Below are positions 9,231 to 18,426 of a stretch of DNA of 64,000 bases, in pieces. The notes under the pieces are model-generated. The model was given only the letters and a program-made list of their open reading frames with translations, was not told the DNA's origin and ran no database searches. Source of the stretch: Leptospira terpstrae serovar Hualin str. LT 11-33 = ATCC 700639. Its GTDB lineage: Bacteria > Spirochaetota > Leptospiria > Leptospirales > Leptospiraceae. Position numbers and translations under genes: made by a program. The stretch is from assembly GCF_000332495.1 (NCBI RefSeq), contig NZ_AOGW02000010.1:806001-870000 (forward strand). The letters run 5' to 3'. The stretch's first letter is position 1. Each line of letters starts with the position of its first letter.

Positions 9231-10439
9231 TTAACCGTGTAAGTTGAGAAGGTGTCCTAGTTTCGTTTTTTTCGTGTGTAAATAACGAGAGTTTTCTTCG
9301 ACAGGATCGATTTCAATTGGAACTCTTTCTGTGACGTGCAAATTGTATCCTTCCAGTCCCACAATCTTACGAGGGTTATTCGTGATGAGTTTCATTTGTT
9401 TCACACCGATATCCCGTAAAATCTGAGCACCGATTCCATATTCCCGTAAGTCAGGTGCAAATCCCAATTTTTCATTGGCTTCCACCGTATCCAATCCACC
9501 TTCTTGTAAGGAATAGGCTTTGAGTTTATTGATAATCCCAATGCCACGACCTTCTTGGCGCATATAAAGTAATACACCATTTCCTTCTTTTTCAATCATT
9601 CGAAGGGCATTGTGGAGTTGTGGCCCACAATCACAACGTTGCGAAGAAAAGATATCGCCAGTCAAACATTCACTATGTACTCGCACAAGCACTGGTTTTT
9701 CTGGATTGATTTCTCCCTTTACCAGTGCCATATGAATTTTATCATCAATTTGTGTAGAATAAGCTTTGATTTTAAAGTCACCGAACTCAGTAGGAAGGTT
9801 TGCCTCCACTTCTAAATGGATTAGTTTTTCTTTGTGCCTACGGTAACGAATTAAATCTTCAATCGTGTAAATATTGAGACCATGGGTTTTTGCAAATTTT
9901 TCCAAATCAGGAATCCGAGCCATAGATCCGTCGTCATTCATAATTTCACAAATGACACCACTTGGATATAGACCAGCTAACTTTGATAAATCGACTGCTG
10001 CCTCTGTATGCCCTGCCCTTCTTAATACCCCACCAGTCACTGCCTGGAGAGGAAACAAATGCCCTGGGCGAACTAAATCTTCAGATTTGGTATTTGGATC
10101 TAAAAGGACTTCTACTGTTTTGGCTCTGTCATGAGCGGAGATTCCCGTTGAGGTTCCGTGTTTCGCATCCACCGAAACGGTAAAAGCAGTCCCGTGTTTG
10201 TCGCCCAAACTTAAATCATCCACCATCTTCCCAAGACCCAAAGTTTGGAGTCTTTCTCTTTCCATCGGAACACAAATCAGTCCGCGACCATGGGTCGCCA
10301 TAAAATTAATTTTGTCTTTGTCCGCAAATTGGGAGGCACAGACCAAATCACCTTCATTTTCTCTGTCTTCAGAGTCGACGAGAATGATCATTTTGCCTTG
10401 GCGGATTTCTTCGATTGCTTCTTCGATCGGACGTATCAT
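9231..10439 (-). CDS. ribBA: bifunctional DHBP synthase / GTP cyclohydrolase II RibBA
   Basis: This 402-residue fusion makes both precursors of riboflavin. The N-terminal half (about 1-200) is 3,4-dihydroxy-2-butanone 4-phosphate synthase with [14 protein letters not shown] for metal and ribulose phosphate binding and HTEAAVDL. The C-terminal half (about 205-402) is GTP cyclohydrolase II with the zinc cysteines in [15 protein letters not shown] and the RQEGRGIG motif. The gene stands alone on the minus strand, divergent from the STAS gene with 118 bases between. I see no FMN riboswitch there. ribD and ribE lie 0.5 kb further on in another transcript. Confidence 0.95.
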   Translation of the reverse strand: MIRPIEEAIEEIRQGKMIILVDSEDRENEGDLVCASQFADKDKINFMATHGRGLICVPMERERLQTLGLGKMVDDLSLGDKHGTAFTVSVDAKHGTSTGISAHDRAKTVEVLLDPNTKSEDLVRPGHLFPLQAVTGGVLRRAGHTEAAVDLSKLAGLYPSGVICEIMNDDGSMARIPDLEKFAKTHGLNIYTIEDLIRYRRHKEKLIHLEVEANLPTEFGDFKIKAYSTQIDDKIHMALVKGEINPEKPVLVRVHSECLTGDIFSSQRCDCGPQLHNALRMIEKEGNGVLLYMRQEGRGIGIINKLKAYSLQEGGLDTVEANEKLGFAPDLREYGIGAQILRDIGVKQMKLITNNPRKIVGLEGYNLHVTERVPIEIDPVEENSRYLHTKKTKLGHLLNLHG

Positions 10440-10557
10440 GGGGGAAGGCCTCTATATACTAAAACTCTGAAAGCCGTTCCGAATTAAAGAAGATTCCCAA
10501 AGAAATTCATTGATTTTTCCCCTTTCTTTTGTCTAAATAATCCGGATCGGAGGCCAT

Positions 10558-10935
10558 GTGGAACTGAAACTGAACACAACAGGAAAGATCAAAACCATTG
10601 AAATCGCTGGGAAATTTGATATTGAATCCACAGAGGAATTTGAATCGATCTTTGCCAAACTCATCGAACCCAATCCAAGTATTGTTTCCATTGATATGAG
10701 CCGTCTTGACTATATCGATTCCTCGGGCATTGGTTCCCTTATCAAAAGTCTCAATTCACTCAAAAACAAAAAAGGGAAACTCATTCTCGTGGGAATGAAA
10801 CCAATGATTCAAAATGTTTTCAAATTAGCAAAACTAGATATGTTTTTCGAAATCATGACTGCTAGCGATTTTCAATCAAAGTATGTATCCAATGACTCTG
10901 ATTCCGATATCGATGATTTATTGAAACGAAACTAA
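10558..10935 (+). CDS. STAS domain protein, anti-sigma factor antagonist type
   Basis: This 125-residue protein is a single STAS domain. The conserved loop DMSRLDYIDSSGIGSL near residues 50-65 carries the Ser that anti-sigma kinases phosphorylate in SpoIIAA/RsbV proteins. The start is GTG 10558, preceded by GGAGG at 10549-10553; an ATG two bases upstream runs into a stop after three codons. A short acidic tail (Ser/Asp rich) follows the domain. No kinase or phosphatase partner is adjacent. Its last four bases overlap the end of ribE on the other strand. Confidence 0.88.
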   Translation: MELKLNTTGKIKTIEIAGKFDIESTEEFESIFAKLIEPNPSIVSIDMSRLDYIDSSGIGSLIKSLNSLKNKKGKLILVGMKPMIQNVFKLAKLDMFFEIMTASDFQSKYVSNDSDSDIDDLLKRN

Positions 10936-11540
10936 GTTTCCGATCTTTGGCTCAAATAATTTTCAATGTATTTAGCCAGGACATCCACTTCCACATTCAA
11001 CCGCTGGTCTTTTTTCCAAGTACCAGCGTTTGTTTTTTCCATGGTTTCTGGAATTAAGATCAATTGAATATTTCCATCTTTAACATCCACTACTGTCAAA
11101 CTAATCCCATCTAAAGTCACTGATCCCTTTTTAACAAAATAACGTCTTAGCTCTTCTGGAATTTCTATCCAAAACTCTTCTACCTCTGCTTCAATTTGTT
11201 TTCTGCTAATGACCTTTGCCATTCCATCCACATGACCTTGCACCATATGCCCACCAAATCGTTGTCCAAGTGCCATAGCCCTTTCTAAATTAACGGTAAA
11301 TCCCTCTCCTAACCTAGATAAGTTGGTAAGTTCCAAAGATTTAAAAGAAGCATAAAATTTAAACAAATTCCCCAATTCAGAAAACTCAGTGACTGTCATA
11401 CAAGCTCCATTGATAGCAATAGAGTCCCCAATCTTTAAGTCTGGATTTTCCCATTCCGTTTCAATAGTAAATTGGATCCCCGAATCAATGGGTTTAATTT
11501 CAACTACTTTTCCAATAGTTTCTACAAGACCAGTAAACAT
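10932..11540 (-). CDS. ribE: riboflavin synthase alpha chain RibE
   Basis: The enzyme dismutates two 6,7-dimethyl-8-ribityllumazine molecules to riboflavin. The protein begins with the hallmark MFTGLVE and has two lumazine-binding repeats, each with a G-S-[IV]-x-[IL]-x-G-type element (GDSIAINGACMTVTE and GSVTLDGISLTVVD). The length, 202 residues, is normal. It starts four bases after the ribD stop and ends the long minus-strand run. The lumazine synthase gene ribH is not in the window. Confidence 0.95.
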   Translation of the reverse strand: MFTGLVETIGKVVEIKPIDSGIQFTIETEWENPDLKIGDSIAINGACMTVTEFSELGNLFKFYASFKSLELTNLSRLGEGFTVNLERAMALGQRFGGHMVQGHVDGMAKVISRKQIEAEVEEFWIEIPEELRRYFVKKGSVTLDGISLTVVDVKDGNIQLILIPETMEKTNAGTWKKDQRLNVEVDVLAKYIENYLSQRSET

Positions 11541-11544
11541 AGGC

Positions 11545-12786
11545 TTAAGTGCTCCTTTGGGGTTTTCTTATGAAAATGCGGTTTGTTCCCACTTGGTATT
11601 CCGAAATCAATAGTTCATTCTGATAAACAAATGGAATTCCCTCGGGTAAGGATTTTTTTTCGTTTCGGATTTCTAAAATCCGATCAGTATCTGTCAGTTC
11701 AGAAGAAAGGAATGAAGGGAAAAAATTACCTGATTCACATAACAAGGTGTTAATACCAAGACCACCCAGAATTTCTAAAAATTTACCACCATCACTCGGG
11801 AGAAGGTTCACTCCTTCAAAACGGGAAACAGATTGGATCTGAGTTTCTAATTCTATGGGAAGAGGATTTGATTTTTCATCTCTTAAGATAAAAAAGATAC
11901 ATTTTTTTTCACCGAACTTTTCTGTGAGTTCGATTTGTTTCGTAAAGAATGTCTGCGATGGGAGGTGGTTTGGATCCAAAACAAACACTCGGTATGGTTG
12001 GTAACGATTTTCTTCCAACCTATGGATCTCTGCTGTATCCTTTGTGTATTGTAATAAAGAAGAGATAAGGCCAGAGCCTGCTTCAAAAAAAGGTTCGAGT
12101 TCCGTGATTCGTATTCCCGGTTTTTGGGAAAGGATCATTTCCTCAGTAATCCGAAAGTGGAGGGAAGGAGAATCGGTAACCACAGTTCCTGGACCCACGG
12201 CAACAGCATCTACCTTGGCACGAAGCAGCTGTAATGCGAGATCTACTTCCTCGGAACTCACCCTTTCCTTTTTTTTATCCTTTGAGGCAAAATTCCCTTC
12301 TCTTGAAGTGGCTGACTTAATCCAAACCCAAGGTCTTTCTGTTTGTACCCGCGTAAAAAAACCCTGTAAAAAAGGGAGAGATACTTTAGCTAACATGGGA
12401 TCAAGTGATACAGATATTCCTGCTTGGGAATACTTTTCCCAGTCCCCCGATTGGACCAAAGGATTGGGATCCTTCCATCCGAGTTTGATTTCCTTTGGAT
12501 TTCTTTCGATCACCATATCGCGGCAGGGTGGAGTTTTTCCAAAATGGGTACAAGGTTCTAAACTGACAGAGAGGAATTCATCAGAGTTTTTGTTTAGGAA
12601 CTTCGAATAAAGTTCCCTTTCGGCATGGTTTCCCCCATAATTTTGTGTATGAGCACTTGCTAAAATAGAACCTTCGGAATTGGTTAATACTGCGGAAACG
12701 GGAGGATTGGCACCAGTTTTCCCCATGGCCAAAAACCCGAGAAGGGAATGCAGAGAATAAGTTTCCTTTCGTTTCTCTGCATTCAT
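11545..12786 (-). CDS. ribD: bifunctional deaminase/reductase RibD
   Basis: RibD deaminates the GTP cyclohydrolase II product and then reduces the ribosyl chain. The N-terminal deaminase domain has HAERELY and PCTHFGKTPPC, the zinc ligands and catalytic Glu. The C-terminal reductase domain (about 150-413) is divergent but has the expected VAVGPGTVVTDSPSL segment. I chose ATG 12786, 11 bases after the secF stop; the frame stays open 66 bases upstream inside secF. It is followed closely by ribE. The family motif PNPxVGAV reads NPPVSAV here, a mild deviation. Confidence 0.9.
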   Translation of the reverse strand: MNAEKRKETYSLHSLLGFLAMGKTGANPPVSAVLTNSEGSILASAHTQNYGGNHAERELYSKFLNKNSDEFLSVSLEPCTHFGKTPPCRDMVIERNPKEIKLGWKDPNPLVQSGDWEKYSQAGISVSLDPMLAKVSLPFLQGFFTRVQTERPWVWIKSATSREGNFASKDKKKERVSSEEVDLALQLLRAKVDAVAVGPGTVVTDSPSLHFRITEEMILSQKPGIRITELEPFFEAGSGLISSLLQYTKDTAEIHRLEENRYQPYRVFVLDPNHLPSQTFFTKQIELTEKFGEKKCIFFILRDEKSNPLPIELETQIQSVSRFEGVNLLPSDGGKFLEILGGLGINTLLCESGNFFPSFLSSELTDTDRILEIRNEKKSLPEGIPFVYQNELLISEYQVGTNRIFIRKPQRST

Positions 12787-12796
12787 AATTGTTTTG

Positions 12797-13735
12797 TTAT
12801 GCGAATCTTTTTTTCCTGAGTTGGTCGTAGATCTCAGAAATCGGAGCGGCAATGTAAATAGAAGAATAAGTTCCCACTATCACACCAAAAAGAAGGACAA
12901 AAGCGAAATCATACAATTCCACGGCCCCACCCACAATGATTGCCACAACGGATATCATTGTAGTAAAGGAAGTATTGATTGTCCTTCCTAAGGTTTGAGT
13001 AATGGAAACATTGATGATATTAGAAAGTGCTAAATTGTCTTTTCCATGTGCATTTTCGCGAATTCGGTCAAATACTACAATTTTATCGTTAATGGAATAA
13101 CCAAGAAGTGTAAGAAGTGCCGCAATGATAGGAACACTCGGTTTGATTTGTAAAAATCCAATGAGTGCCAGTGTCATAAGAATATCATGAACGAGGGCAA
13201 TGGAAGATGCCAAAGCAAACTTAAACTGAGAACGAATACTCAAATACAAAAGAATGATGGCAAGTGTTGTGAGTAGGAGTGTGATTCCTACTTCGGTCAA
13301 TTCACCACCTACTACCGCACCCACTTGGTCGGCAGAGAGGACTTTTTCTTTGGGAAGTTTGTATTCGTATCTTAACAGTTGGACAAAACGATCAATGGCA
13401 GAAGTAGAAGATTCGCGGCTATCTTCTGGAATTTCTTTATACAAAGCTTCAATCGTTTCTAATGATCCAAGTCCAATATCCAATTGATAAATATTCTTTT
13501 CTTTTTCTAAAAGAATGACAACCGCTTCAATTTTTTTGGACTGAAAGTATCCTTCCAAATCATTTCGTGTTTTGTCTGCCGGAAGTTCTACTACGGTTCT
13601 AAGTCCACCGTTAAAGTCGAGTGAGTGTGCAAATCCACCATATTTGGCGAAGGTGACAACAAATCCGAAAACAATCGCAAGGAAGGAAAAACTAAGAGTA
13701 AAGTATTTATACTTTGTAAAATTGATATTATGCAT
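12797..13735 (-). CDS. secF: protein translocase subunit SecF
   Basis: SecF works with SecD and YajC in the inner membrane to use the proton gradient to finish protein export. It has six membrane helices with a periplasmic domain after the first. The RND-type motifs DFNGGLRTVVEL, then GYSINDKIVVFDRIREN and TLGRTINTS are present. I chose ATG 13735 (MHNINFTKYK) because AAGGAG lies about seven bases upstream; another in-frame start at 13756 is possible. It overlaps secD by eight bases. Confidence 0.95.
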   Translation of the reverse strand: MHNINFTKYKYFTLSFSFLAIVFGFVVTFAKYGGFAHSLDFNGGLRTVVELPADKTRNDLEGYFQSKKIEAVVILLEKEKNIYQLDIGLGSLETIEALYKEIPEDSRESSTSAIDRFVQLLRYEYKLPKEKVLSADQVGAVVGGELTEVGITLLLTTLAIILLYLSIRSQFKFALASSIALVHDILMTLALIGFLQIKPSVPIIAALLTLLGYSINDKIVVFDRIRENAHGKDNLALSNIINVSITQTLGRTINTSFTTMISVVAIIVGGAVELYDFAFVLLFGVIVGTYSSIYIAAPISEIYDQLRKKRFA

Positions 13736-15662
13736 TTGTAGTCTCCTTTTTCCCAAAGAAGAAAGGTCTTAAATTCAAGTGGTGAATGCCAATTCGATTC
13801 ACTGTTAGTTCCATAAATAAACGTGAAAGGAAAAGTGATGTGAAAAGAGTAGTCACGATACCCCAACAAAGTGTAATCGCAAAACCTTTGATCGGTCCAT
13901 TTCCAAGACGAATCATTAGAATTCCCGCAATGAGTGTGGTGACGTTTGCATCCATAATGGTCCAGAAAGCGTTTTCGAAACCACGAGTGACGGCAATCGA
14001 AAGTGCTCGGCCCTCTTCTATTTCTTCTCGAATCCTTTCATAGATAATCACGTTTGCATCTACAGCCATACCCGCAGTTAAAATGATCCCTGCAATACCT
14101 GGAAGTGTTAACGTAAAGTCCATAAGTGTAAGAAGTGCAGCCAAGATAATGATATTCACTAACAATGAAAGGTCAGCAATAAACCCACCTAACCTGTAAT
14201 AGAATATCATATATACCATTACTAAAAAGAATCCAATGGCAACGGCTTTTACACCCACTTCAATCGACTCAATTCCTAGTGTCGGTCCAATGAATCGCAT
14301 TTCCAAAACTGATAAAGGAATAGGAAGTGCACCTTCTGAAATTACGTTTGCCAAACGGATGGCTTCTTGTTCGGAAAAACTTCCCGAAATTTCAGCACGA
14401 CCACCAGCAATCGGATCATTAATGACTGGATTGGAAATCACTTTATCTCCCCAAACAATCGCTAGGTTACGTCCACGATTTTGGGAAGTAAGATCAAAAA
14501 ATTTCTCAGCGCCATTGGGAGTCAGAGTAAAACTAACCATCCATCCATACGAATTGGAATTATAAGATGGTTGGGCATTGGTCATATCATTGCCAGAAAG
14601 AGCAATTTTACGTTCCAATACTACGAAACTACGAGGAAGGAGAGCAGACTTTGCAGAATTTCCCCGAGCCCACATCGCATACACTTTAAAGTCTTTAGGG
14701 ATATTATATTTTTTTTCCAAACCTTCTAAAAACGCATCCTGTGCTTTTTTCCCGGCTTTGTTTTTTACGAGTTCTTGGAAAAGATAGATATCAGTGTTTT
14801 CTCGTTTGCCCAAATCCATCATCCGACGTTCGCTATCGGCAATTTGACCCTTGTAAACAAAAGGTGTTGGTTCTTCCAAACGATACTCAACCGTTTCTGT
14901 GTTTTGTAAAATTTCTAAGATGGCAGCAGAATTCGAAACACCAGGAAGCGATACTTCAATGGCATCTTGTTCTTTTTGGATACGAACTTGCGGTTCTGTT
15001 AGGTTTTGCGTAGTAAGACGATTGTCGATAATCATCTTTGCTTTTTCCAACTCTACAATCTTACGCATGGGAGAAAGGTCAAAACTAGACTCAATTTCAG
15101 TAAGTCTTGATTTAGCCTTTTCTTTATCTTCTGGTTTTGCGGCAGGATTATTTAACGTTAGTTTGAGTTCAGTCAACTCTTTGGCATAGAGGTCTTTGAG
15201 TTTGGATGTATAATCATCAAAATCTCCTTTAAGAACAACCCGCATACCGCCTTGTAAGTCGAGACCCAATTTAATCGATAAAGACTTACCACCACGAATG
15301 GTTTCTTCAATCCAAGTTGGCTCCAGTTTGTTTTTAGATTCGCTAACAAGTGATTGGTTCTCTTGAGAAATTTGGTTAATTTTTGCGGAAGTAATAAATC
15401 TTCCTTTAACAATATAAAACGGATTTTCTTTGGGAGGGAGAGTGTCTTGTGGTTCGATCGTCCAACCAGAAGCTTTACCGTAATCTTTTGCCCAACGTTC
15501 AAAGAGTGCGTTTACCAAAACTTTTTGATCAGCTTCGGGAAGTGCATACACATCTTCTCTTACAACGATCTTTAAACTGCGATAGGCAAAGTTCGGATAC
15601 AAAATTGTAAAGGAAACCGCCAGAATCAAAAAAGGAAGAATCAATAGTCGATACGATTGCAA
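13728..15662 (-). CDS. secD: protein translocase subunit SecD
   Basis: SecD is the larger RND-type partner of SecF. The 644-residue protein has one N-terminal helix, a large periplasmic domain with KLGLDLQGGMRVVL, and five C-terminal helices with GMAVDANVIIYERIREE. Start is TTG 15662, preceded by AGGAGC nine bases upstream. Compared with E. coli SecD (615 residues), the periplasmic part has a charged helical insertion around residues 150-200. It is separated by 21 bases from the upstream hypothetical gene and overlaps secF. Confidence 0.95.
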   Translation of the reverse strand: MQSYRLLILPFLILAVSFTILYPNFAYRSLKIVVREDVYALPEADQKVLVNALFERWAKDYGKASGWTIEPQDTLPPKENPFYIVKGRFITSAKINQISQENQSLVSESKNKLEPTWIEETIRGGKSLSIKLGLDLQGGMRVVLKGDFDDYTSKLKDLYAKELTELKLTLNNPAAKPEDKEKAKSRLTEIESSFDLSPMRKIVELEKAKMIIDNRLTTQNLTEPQVRIQKEQDAIEVSLPGVSNSAAILEILQNTETVEYRLEEPTPFVYKGQIADSERRMMDLGKRENTDIYLFQELVKNKAGKKAQDAFLEGLEKKYNIPKDFKVYAMWARGNSAKSALLPRSFVVLERKIALSGNDMTNAQPSYNSNSYGWMVSFTLTPNGAEKFFDLTSQNRGRNLAIVWGDKVISNPVINDPIAGGRAEISGSFSEQEAIRLANVISEGALPIPLSVLEMRFIGPTLGIESIEVGVKAVAIGFFLVMVYMIFYYRLGGFIADLSLLVNIIILAALLTLMDFTLTLPGIAGIILTAGMAVDANVIIYERIREEIEEGRALSIAVTRGFENAFWTIMDANVTTLIAGILMIRLGNGPIKGFAITLCWGIVTTLFTSLFLSRLFMELTVNRIGIHHLNLRPFFFGKKETTNA

Positions 15663-15683
15663 GTTAGTTTGCTCCTAAAATTA

Positions 15684-16319
15684 TTATCTTCTATAAGAAC
15701 GACTGCTAGATCCCGGGCGAGCAGATCTAAGTCTGTAAAAAGCAAAGAGTATGATAATCCCAAGGATCATCATCGCTTTTTTATATTTAGCAAAAAAATC
15801 AGAGAAATTAAACAGTGATTTTCCCGTTTCTTTGTTTGAGGTAAAATTTGGTGTTGGATTGGAACCTTCAATTTTTCCTACTTTCAAATCAGCAGAAAAA
15901 CCAGGAAGTCCTGATGGTTCCACGGACACATTGGAATCCATCCACAATCCATTGGGAACTACTTCCTCTTCCTCTAACACCGCAGTTTGTTTTTCCAAAT
16001 TAGGTAAGGATTTATCCGTTACTGCAGTATTTGCATTCGGATTGGCAGCCAAATTGGTGTTTTGCGGAAGAGATTCCGTCGTTGCGAGTTGGTTTTGTTT
16101 GGATTTCTTTTTAGATCTCTTCTTTTTTCCCGTAACTGGTGCAGTCGTAGTCACAACTGTTGTTTGTTTTTTTGTTGTGGTAGTGACAGCTTCTTCTTTC
16201 GGTTTGGTGGTAGTAGATTTAGGTTTGTCATTGACCTTATCTAAAAAATCCAATCCCTCTTGCGAAAAGAGGGAGATCGAAAAACAGAAGGTTAGGGAAA
16301 TTAAGAAGAGATGTTTCAT
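15684..16319 (-). CDS. hypothetical exported protein between yajC and secD
   Basis: The 211-residue protein has a signal peptide (MKHLFLISLTFCFSISLFSQ) and then a long low-complexity region rich in Thr, Lys, Pro and Val (about 30-110). An acidic stretch and one C-terminal membrane helix (about 180-198) follow, ending in an Arg/Ser-rich tail. It starts one base after the yajC stop and lies 21 bases before secD. I do not recognise the family. Placement inside the sec operon suggests a role linked to protein export, but this is only inference. Confidence 0.75.
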   Translation of the reverse strand: MKHLFLISLTFCFSISLFSQEGLDFLDKVNDKPKSTTTKPKEEAVTTTTKKQTTVVTTTAPVTGKKKRSKKKSKQNQLATTESLPQNTNLAANPNANTAVTDKSLPNLEKQTAVLEEEEVVPNGLWMDSNVSVEPSGLPGFSADLKVGKIEGSNPTPNFTSNKETGKSLFNFSDFFAKYKKAMMILGIIILFAFYRLRSARPGSSSRSYRR

Positions 16320-16320
16320 C

Positions 16321-16644
16321 TTAGGCTTTCTTCTTCAGAATAGCACTAGTTTCAAATGTGATGTTTGTGTTCGCAGCAACACTCAAAACAACAGTTTCGT
16401 TATTGTCTTTGAACTCAACAATCTTACCATGGAGACCACTATTGGTCACAACATTGTCCCCTTTTTGGAGATTGGTGATCATCTCTTTACGTTTCTTCTC
16501 TTCTTTTTTGTTCGGAAGAATCACGAGAAAATACATGGCAACTAACATAATCGGAATGATGATGAGTGACTGTAGAGACGACTTTGCACCCTCTTCTTGG
16601 GCAAGGATTAGGATATCTGGTGTTAAAAAATTAAAATTGAGCAT
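16321..16644 (-). CDS. yajC: preprotein translocase subunit YajC
   Basis: YajC is a small single-helix accessory of SecDF. The 107-residue protein has a membrane helix (about 27-44) followed by NKKEEKKRKEM and the beta-rich domain with GDNVVTNSGLHGKIVEF, both typical of the family. The start is ATG 16644; only a weak GGAT lies upstream. It follows trpD by 26 bases and precedes the hypothetical exported protein and secD. Confidence 0.93.
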   Translation of the reverse strand: MLNFNFLTPDILILAQEEGAKSSLQSLIIIPIMLVAMYFLVILPNKKEEKKRKEMITNLQKGDNVVTNSGLHGKIVEFKDNNETVVLSVAANTNITFETSAILKKKA

Positions 16645-16670
16645 AGCTATTTATCCAATGTTTATAGGCC

Positions 16671-17699
16671 TTATGTTAAATTCAATGTTTCACGAACGAA
16701 TCGGAGAACTTTTTTCTCGAGGATCGCCCCTTTCGCCGTTTCGTACCCTGTTCGTATATCATTCACGGCTCCGAGTAAAAACATGGCCACCCCTGCGTTT
16801 AGAGCGACCATGGCAGTCCCACCTGTTGATTCCTTTGGATCGAGAACAGCTCGAAAGAGTGATTCCGCTCCTTCTTTCGAAGAGGAGAACACTGTATTTC
16901 TGTCCAATTCCTTAGAATTTAAGCCCAATTCCTTAGGATGGAATGCCAATTCCTTGGTATCTTTTCCATCAAAATAGGCATAATCAGTCCCTTCAAAGAT
17001 AGAAAATTCATCCAATCCATCCTGGGAATGGCAAACAATCGCACGTTTGGAACCAAGCCTTCCCAAAATTTCCGCCATAGGCAGACAAAGTGATTTGTCA
17101 TAGACACCCACCATTTGGTGCGAAGGTGAAAATGGATTCGAAAGAGGCCCGATCAAATTGAAAAAAGTGCGAAATCCGAGTGCGGAACGAACAGGTCCTG
17201 CATACTTCATTGCCGGATGCCATGCCGGAGCAAACAAAAACACAAATCCTGTGCGGAGAAACTCTGATTCTGAATCTGCCGTAGACTGATCTAACTTGTA
17301 TCCTAAACCTGAAAGAATATCAGAACTCCCGGAAAGGGAGGAGACAGACCGGTTTCCATGTTTGGCAACCTTAAATCCAAGGCTTGCCAAAGTGAGGGCA
17401 GAAAGTGTGGATACATTCAATGTCCCTTTCCCATCTCCTCCCGTCCCACAAGTGTCTAAAAAATCAAAATCAAATTTTTTAGAAGGTCGAATGGCATGGT
17501 GACGCATGGCCCGAACAAATCCGTACAATTCGTCCGTAGTTTCCCCTTTCATCTTCATAGCAGTGAGAAAAGAGGCAAGAACAGGCTCAGTGACTTTCCC
17601 ATCCATCACCTCACTTAAAAAATGTTCTGCGTGACTGTCGACCAAGTGGTGTCCGGAAACTACTTGTCCGAGGATCTCCTTAATTGTGGGAACGGTCAT
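16671..17699 (-). CDS. trpD: anthranilate phosphoribosyltransferase TrpD
   Basis: TrpD joins anthranilate to PRPP in tryptophan synthesis. The 342-residue protein has the CGTGGDGKGTLNVST phosphate-binding loop, KHGNRSVSSLSGSSD and a GPLSNP segment, all characteristic. It overlaps pgsA by 20 bases. No other trp gene is in the window, so it is isolated from its pathway and embedded in a run of lipid and export genes. Confidence 0.94.
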   Translation of the reverse strand: MTVPTIKEILGQVVSGHHLVDSHAEHFLSEVMDGKVTEPVLASFLTAMKMKGETTDELYGFVRAMRHHAIRPSKKFDFDFLDTCGTGGDGKGTLNVSTLSALTLASLGFKVAKHGNRSVSSLSGSSDILSGLGYKLDQSTADSESEFLRTGFVFLFAPAWHPAMKYAGPVRSALGFRTFFNLIGPLSNPFSPSHQMVGVYDKSLCLPMAEILGRLGSKRAIVCHSQDGLDEFSIFEGTDYAYFDGKDTKELAFHPKELGLNSKELDRNTVFSSSKEGAESLFRAVLDPKESTGGTAMVALNAGVAMFLLGAVNDIRTGYETAKGAILEKKVLRFVRETLNLT

Positions 17700-18426
17700 A
17701 AAAAATCCTTTTTAGGTTAGAGAAAGTTAACAATTGATAATTGGTCACAATATAACGAAGTCCAGAAATGACTGTGATCAGTGTTGTAAATAACATTCCA
17801 AAATAAGGTACAAAAGAAGCAATAGAATCAAAAAAATCTTTAAAACTTAGACTTTCAGAGGTTCTAACAAGCGCACCAAACTCATTTGCATGTTGGGAAG
17901 CCACTTCAAATGTAGAGTATCCTGCAAGTTTTCCCATAGCATAGGTTTCATTAATCATGGCTCGTCTTTTGCCAGAGATTAACATAAAGACAACTAAAAT
18001 CATAAGGATGGCACCCATCTGGAAAGCAGTTTTGACTTTTCCCATCATTGTGGTGCGAAGGCTTTTACCAGAACGAACGGCAATATAACGAAGAAAGGTG
18101 ATAAGCATATCTCGTGCGATGATAAGAACCACCATCCAAACTTCGATAGGTTCGTGGATGAACAAAAAAGTGACAAAACAACCGATGACTAAAAACTTAT
18201 CTGCCAAAGGATCCAGGAACTTTCCAAATTCTGTTTGTTGGTTCCACTTCCGTGCCAAATATCCATCCACTAGATCCGTGAGGGAAGCAAGTGCAAAGAG
18301 AACAAAAGCAAAAATTTGGTATTCCCATTCTTTTTGGAAAAGAGCAAAGATAAAAAAAGGAAGTGCGAGAACCCGAAGAACGGTAAGTAAGTTCGGAATA
18401 TTGGCAATGGTTTTCCAATCTTCCAC
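17680..18426 (-). CDS. pgsA: CDP-diacylglycerol-glycerol-3-phosphate phosphatidyltransferase PgsA
   Basis: PgsA makes phosphatidylglycerophosphate at the inner membrane. The CDP-alcohol phosphotransferase signature is complete: DGYLARKWNQQTEFGKFLDPLAD. The N-terminal NIPNLLTVLRVLALP is also typical, and there are several membrane helices. The start is uncertain. GTG 18426 overlaps the rimO TAG by one base and gives 248 residues; TTG 18438 would add four. An extra hydrophilic loop between the last helices makes it longer than the E. coli enzyme (182 residues). Confidence 0.9.
   Translation of the reverse strand: MEDWKTIANIPNLLTVLRVLALPFFIFALFQKEWEYQIFAFVLFALASLTDLVDGYLARKWNQQTEFGKFLDPLADKFLVIGCFVTFLFIHEPIEVWMVVLIIARDMLITFLRYIAVRSGKSLRTTMMGKVKTAFQMGAILMILVVFMLISGKRRAMINETYAMGKLAGYSTFEVASQHANEFGALVRTSESLSFKDFFDSIASFVPYFGMLFTTLITVISGLRYIVTNYQLLTFSNLKRIFYDRSHN

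Noticed and set aside
10440..10557. FMN riboswitch ahead of ribBA
   Set aside because: The 118-base gap contains no multi-stem RFN-type pattern and is shared with a divergent gene.
12044..12610. Plus-strand 188-codon open frame opposite ribD
   Set aside because: ribD has conserved deaminase motifs throughout its own frame; this is an antisense open frame with no ribosome site.
15751..16545. Plus-strand 264-codon open frame opposite yajC and the exported protein
   Set aside because: Its Val/Phe-rich sequence mirrors the low-complexity Thr/Lys region on the other strand, and yajC is real.
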